From Cymbidium sinense (Eukaryota > Streptophyta > Magnoliopsida > Asparagales > Orchidaceae), in the NCBI GenBank assembly GCA_021442155.1, contig CM038228.1:88121737-88185736 (forward strand): a stretch of 64,000 bases of DNA, in the 5' to 3' direction. Numbering within the stretch: the first letter of the stretch is position 1; the number at the start of each line of letters is the position of its first letter. The notes below the pieces were generated by a model. That model did not search any database. It was not told where the DNA came from and saw nothing but the letters and a program-made list of their open reading frames with translations. Below are positions 59,076-64,000 of the stretch, in pieces. Made by a program: the position numbers and the translations under genes.

Positions 59076-60890
59076 GTGTTAAGTGGAAATCACCACTTAA
59101 ACCTATATTGGACTTAAGAGAAATGCCTAAGCTAAGCATTTGGGCTTCTCAATGGCATTTTGATAAGGCTACTTCATCACAACATGAGGAGCAGCCCACT
59201 AAATGTAGGCCTCATAAATCTAAGATGTTGGCTAAGAAAAAGAAGATCAAGAAGAGAACTACAACTTAAAATATTACTAACAATTTAGAGGAGTATCACT
59301 AGCTGACAAGACAACCATTTAAGCTTGCAGACTTTATGTCTAAACTTCCCATTATTGAATCGAATGAAGAAGATAATGGTGAATCTTATCTAGCAGAGAC
59401 ATGCTAAATCATTTATGTGATATCATATGTTCGTCAGCATTAGTTACTCCAAAATGACAAGGGTAAGCAGACAGACTCGACCAACCCATCAAAATTCTTA
59501 TCAAAAAAATAAGAAGGGCCTGAGGAGTTAACATCTGAATTTTGTTAATGACTCAACAAAAAGATAGCAGTTCAGATGAAGATTTATGTTTTCCCAATAA
59601 AGAAAAGTTAAACTCATCGATATCATCATGTATTAAATGTATGAAGTTGAAAAATGAGTCTAACTCTTTTCGTCAATCCTTTAGAATAAGAAACAAATTT
59701 GAAGAAACACCTCTTTAGAGGAATCTAAGCAAGATAAGGTGATTCAAGTTTAGTTGAGAAGTGGTAAAGTTTACCACCTTCATCAAAGAAGGAAAATGCA
59801 AATAAAGACAAAGGCAAACAAATTGAAGTCAATGAAGATATCATTCCTAAAAATCCTAAACTAAAGCCTAAATCAAGCGAAAAGATATATTATAATATTT
59901 TAACACATCTGAGAAAGATCTATGCATAATTAAGTGTGTACGAGGCTCTTTTGATGTCAAAAGACCTCTGAGAAACTTTAATATAGGCTCTCAAAGATCC
60001 AGAAAGTTATGAAGCATACTTTGCCAAAAAAAAATGCATGACTGAATCATTGTAAACTCAAGATCTCCCAATAGTTATATTTTCTGAAGAAGATCTTATG
60101 TTGGGAACAGTGGATCACAACCATCTATATGTTATTGTAGAGAGTGATGGCATCTCGGTCAATCAAATACTAATTGATCCAGGTTCTTATATCAATCTTA
60201 TGAGTCTAAAAGTATTAAGAGGATTATCACTTAATATTCAACATCTTGGGAGGGATAAGTTGATGGTTCATGGTTTCAATGAGGAAGGGTAGAAAACCCT
60301 AGGTTCTTTTATTCTCCCACTCAAGTTTTGAGATTTATATACAGAAGCTAGGTGGCATGTAATCGATACATCATTTAGAGCTCTCTTAGGTTGACCATGA
60401 CTGTATGAGTATGGCATGGTCCCATCAACTATGCATTAGTGTATGAAGTACCTAAAAGAGGGTGAAGAGTTTAGAATTCCTGGTAACCTACAACCATTCT
60501 CCATCCACGAAGCAAAGATCTATGAAGATGCAAAATATTTCATCCCTAAAGAGCCTAAGCTAATAGAGCTTCTTGAAGTGGTAGCATCCACTTCAGGAAC
60601 TAAAAAGCAATTTCACAAGGTGAAAGAGCAAAAGCAAAGAGGAAGAAAAAAGGCCATGTCAACTTTCCCTAAAGCATTTGACTTTACACCTAAATCAAAA
60701 AAATTAGTTCCTCGTTTGGGAAGTGACACACAAGAAGAAGATATTCTTGTCAAACTTAAGGGAACTTGTAAACTTTCAAGAAAGGAAAAGTATGAAATAA
60801 TTGATTCTGATTCAGACTATCACTTTGAATCTACTTATGAAAATAGAGTTTAGATGGTCACATCAAGAAGGATAGCTCATTTGGCAGTGT
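59076..60890 (+). pseudogene. Broken gag-pol junction and protease of element C
   Basis: An early frame to about 59268 is Lys-rich (KCRPHKSKMLAKKKKIKKR). Further on, LSVYEALLMSKDL, ALKDPESYEAYFAKK (59938-60030) and FSEEDLMLGTVDHNHLYVI lead into protease at 60098-60292. There the active-site segment reads QILIDPGSYINLMSLKVL, keeping the Asp but with Pro-Gly-Ser after it. GFNEEG ends that frame at a stop (60290). HVIDTSFRALLG follows in another frame, then the 136-codon frame 60443-60853 with KYLKEGEEF, AKIYEDAKYF and a charged linker toward RT. Confidence 0.8.
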
Positions 60891-62400
60891 TAAAGGAATC
60901 TTTCAAAATTATACCCATCCCTCAGCAGTACTTCAAATAAATTGCTCCACTAGAGGTTCAAAATATTAAAGAATTGATAACTTTCTATGTGCCGCCATTG
61001 AATGAGAGTGACAAAACAGGAACTCTATTTTATAAATCTGAAGAGTCTCAGACTCACAATTTTGATTAGTCTACTCAACATAAAAATTTTGATGAGATAG
61101 TGCCAACAAGAATACCAATATACTATCCACAGATTCAAAGAATGATGAATAAGCTTAGAATTCATATTGGAACTACTAAACATAGAACTAAAATCTTTAA
61201 TAGGATGTGGAGCCAAAGAAGTCCTCAAGCATCACGAAGAAGTGATAAGTTTATCACTAAAGGTTTTGGGTTCATCCACAAACCTCATCACGATAAAATT
61301 TGTTATAATATAATAGAAGCTGAGATCAAAATTAATAGTGACAAAGAAGAGGATCTCCATGAAATTATTCTTACAAATGGTGAAGAAGTAGAAGCCAAGC
61401 CTGAAGAACTTGAAGATGGTGGACAAACAGCTACTATGGACGAACTTAAAGAAATTAACATAAGAGTTGAGGATGATTCACGTCCAACTTTCGTCAGTGC
61501 CCTTCTACCTGACGAGAAAGTTGAATAGCTAAAAATACTATTGTGTGAATTGAGGGATTATTTTTCCTAGACATATTCAGAAATGTCATGCTTATCCCCT
61601 GATGTAGCAGTTTATAAACTTACCATTAAACCAGATACGATGCCTGTTAAGCAAGCTCCTCGGCTAATGAGATTGGAGATTGAAGAATAGGTAATTACAT
61701 AAACTAAAAAGTTGATTGAAGCAAGCTTCATCCGAGAGAAGAAATATATAGATTGGATAGCAAACATTATCCCAGTTAGGAAGAAGAACGATCAAATCTG
61801 TGTCTGCATTGACATTGGGACCGAAATAAGGCATGCCCAATAAATGACTTTCTGCTTCCAATATTAGAACTATTAGTGGGCAATACTTTCAACTATGATA
61901 TGTTCTCATTCATGGACGGATCATCAGGATATAATCAAATCAAGATAGCTCAAGATGAGAAGCACACATCATTTAAGATGTCAATTGGTATATACTGCTA
62001 CACAGTCATGCCCTTCGGATTGAAGAATGCTGGAGCTACATACCAAAGAGCCATGATGCATATTTTTGATGAGTTGATTCACCAGAAGGTGGAATATTAA
62101 GTTGATGATTTGGTGGTGAAGAGCTTAAATCATGAAAATCACTTAGAAGACTTGAGAATTGTATTGGAGAGAATCAGAAAATATAATCTCAAGATGAATC
62201 GTCTAAAATGTACATTAGGAGTGTCCTCTGGAAAATTCCTTGAGTATATTGTATGTCATATAGGAATTGAAATTGATCCTACTAAAATCAAGGCAATTGT
62301 GGATATGCCTCCATCGAAGAGTTTACGTCAGCTCCATTCTTTATAAGGACAGCTTGTATTTATTTGTTGATTTATATCAAACCTATCAGGATGCTGTAAA
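60891..62400 (+). pseudogene. pol: Broken reverse transcriptase of element C (stop inside the catalytic box)
   Basis: A 142-codon acidic linker frame (61100-61528) ends in DDSRPTFVSALLPDEKVE. RT begins near 61530 with LRDYFS and LSPDVAVYKLTIKPDTMPVK, followed by broken palm sequence. The open frame 61876-62100 has FMDGSSGYNQIKIA and MPFGLKNAGATYQRAM. Its stop, TAA at 62098-62100, stands immediately before VDD of the YxDD box. The thumb continues at 62110-62346 (CTLGVSSGKFLEYIV, GIEIDPTKIKAIV). The copy is clearly inactive. Confidence 0.88.
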
Positions 62401-62840
62401 TCATTTGCAAAGTTGATGAAGAAGAATGCTCCATTCAAATGGGACAAAGAGTGCCAACAAGCCTTCAATAATATTAAAAGCTACCTATTAAACTCACCAA
62501 TCCTTGTAGTGCCAACTCCTGGAAGCCCCTCATTCTATATAAAGCTGCATTAGAAGAGTCCCTTGGAGCATTATTAGCACAACACAATGAAGATAGTAAA
62601 GAGAATGCTCTTTATTATATCAGTCGAAGATTAATAGGAGAAGAAATGAGATACTCTCCAATAGAGAAGCATTATTTGGCATTGATCTTTACAGTCCAAA
62701 AGCTCTGTCATTATATGTTATCTCATAATATTACCCTCATCTCAAGGATCGATCCGTTAAAGTACTTGATGATAAGACCAGTATTAATAGGTCGCTTGGC
62801 AAGATGAGCAGTATTGCTTCTACAATTTAATATCACATAC
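62401..62840 (+). pseudogene. RT-linked RNase H remnant of element C
   Basis: Frames carry APFKWDKECQQAFNNIKSYL, then ALYYISRRLIGEEMRYSPIE and HYLALIFTVQKLCHYMLSH, the standard order of the RNase H domain fused to gypsy RT. A stop and a frameshift lie near 62550. Confidence 0.8.
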
Positions 62841-62959
62841 ATTTCCACAAAAAGTAGTAAAGGGACAAATCTTAACAGATTTTCTTACTGCACATCCCAT
62901 CCCTGCGGACTCTTCTCTTAATGACAATTTTTCTAATGAGCAAATTATGCTCATTCATG

Positions 62960-63432
62960 AAAGAGAAAAATCATAAATTTTGAAATGTACTTTGATGGAG
63001 CTTCATCGATCAAACAAGTCCAACCTCTAAATTTTCCAAGGGCAAGAGCAGGAATCGATCGCCTTCATAACACCAGAAGGTGGGATAATGAGAAGATCAT
63101 ATAGGTTGATCGAGCCAAGAACTAATAATGAAGCTGAGTATGAAGCATTACTAGGTCTTGAAGAAGCTATTTTCATAGGCATCCAAAACTTGCATATTTT
63201 CGGTGATTCTCAGCTTATTATAAATCAAGTACTTGGCATTTATAAAATCAACAAGCTTGAGTTAGTTTTCTATCATAAGCGAGTTCTCGAGCTTATAAAG
63301 CAGATACTAAATATCACATTAACTCGAGTCTCTCAATCCAAAAATAGCAAAGCAGAATGCTTAGCAAAATTAGCTAAAGAAATGGCAGGTATGAATGGTG
63401 ATTATGTCATGATCGGCATATCTACTCAATGA
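62960..63432 (+). pseudogene. Second (archaeal-type) RNase H of element C
   Basis: The open frame 63088-63432 contains RTNNEAEYEALLGLEEAIF, NLHIFGDSQLIINQV and, near the end, SKNSKAECLAKLAKEM, covering the second and third acidic motifs and the tail of an RVT_3-type RNase H. The first acidic motif (MYFDGA-like) lies upstream near 62990 in another frame. This domain places C in the Tat lineage together with A. Confidence 0.85.
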
Positions 63433-64000
63433 GTTCTAGAGGCAAGAAAGTATCAATGCCCTCAAGTAGAGGGGTTATCAAATTTGACCCAGCAGGATGT
63501 GACTCAGGTTGCTCCTCATCCTTCTCAAAATAAATAAGGAATTATACTTAGAAGAGCTAAGAATGACATCGCTTTAGAAAAGCAGTGGGAAGCCTTTATT
63601 GTAAAAGAGCCACATGATTGGAGGCAACCCTTCATCGACTACTTTAAAGAAGGTAAATTACCAAATAATAAATCACTGAAAGCTCAAATCGAGAAGAGAA
63701 TGTTGCATTATGCTTTCATCAATAACACTTTATATCATAGATCCTTTGAACAAATGTTGTTATGATGCCTAAATACAGAGGAAGCTAGCAAAGTGATGGT
63801 TGAAGTTTATGAAGAACTTTGTGGTGCATATCAGTTAGGTCCCAAGATGGTAGTAAAGATCAAAAGGATGGATTATTAATGGTCATCTATGGTGAGAGAC
63901 TGTATGAATCATGCTAAAAAGTGTCATGAATGTCAAGTACATGAGAATATAATCCACCAACCTCCAAATCCACTACACCCAACAATAGCATCTTGGCATT
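63433..64000 (+). pseudogene. int: N-terminal part of integrase of element C (truncated by window end)
   Basis: The pre-integrase linker DWRQPFIDYFKEGKLPNN (about 63620) and LKAQIEKRMLHYAFINNTLY precede the zinc-binding region. In that region VYEELCGAYQLGPKMV near 63810-63850 has Tyr where the family has His at both metal-binding positions, while CHECQ near 63920 keeps both Cys. Stops occur at about 63760 and 63878. The catalytic core lies beyond the window. Confidence 0.85.

Overview
This window looks like heterochromatic DNA of a seed plant, probably an angiosperm. It is AT-rich and contains no recognisable host gene. Nearly all of it can be read as nested, decayed LTR retrotransposons of the Ty3/gypsy Tat/Ogre lineage. 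The evidence is tRNA-Arg-type primer binding sites, Tat-type gag and pol fragments, a second (archaeal-type) RNase H domain, very long LTRs, and tandem repeats between pol and the 3' LTR. I cannot name the species. All boundaries were read by eye.

Layout, outermost to innermost. Element C (+ strand) is the host layer. Its primer binding site is at 14-31, broken gag runs to 3349, and after a 55.7-kb interruption its broken protease, reverse transcriptase, two RNase H domains and integrase zinc finger run from 59076 to the window end. Element B (+ strand, 3350-59075) interrupts C. It has a 5.4-kb 5' LTR (3350-8756), a decayed primer site, a short leader, a heavily eroded pol remnant (about 49.9-52 kb), a tandem-repeat region (53.15-54.33 kb) and a 4.1-kb 3' LTR (54934-59075).

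Element A (- strand) sits inside B and ends on the right at 49644. Its 5' LTR is 39953-49644. That is about 7.65 kb once a 2,038-bp Copia-type solo LTR (47478-49515, perfect 5-bp target duplication) is subtracted. Its primer site (39927-39944) matches tRNA-Arg over all 18 bases. Leftward follow a leader with an unusual hairpin array, a possible extra ORF, gag, protease, RT (YIDD kept), two RNase H domains, integrase, a 3' region of roughly 300-bp tandem repeats, and the start of the 3' LTR (15037-17910). A related but distinct LTR, here called D (about 9866-15036, - strand), abuts that fragment exactly.

Element A's leader is split by about 8.9 kb: a 5'-truncated LINE on the - strand (poly(A) at about 30451, ORF2 C-terminus at 33.2-34.5 kb) and a + strand partial LTR (about 34.55-39.31 kb). 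That partial LTR forms a giant inverted repeat with A's own 5' LTR.

The most unusual signal is the hairpin array in A's leader (29253-30450 and 39333-39690). About 15-18 stem-loops are spaced 70-110 bp apart. Several share the same 10-base loop, yet their stems differ completely and each keeps its own complementarity. That pattern implies selection or a copying mechanism acting on the structure.
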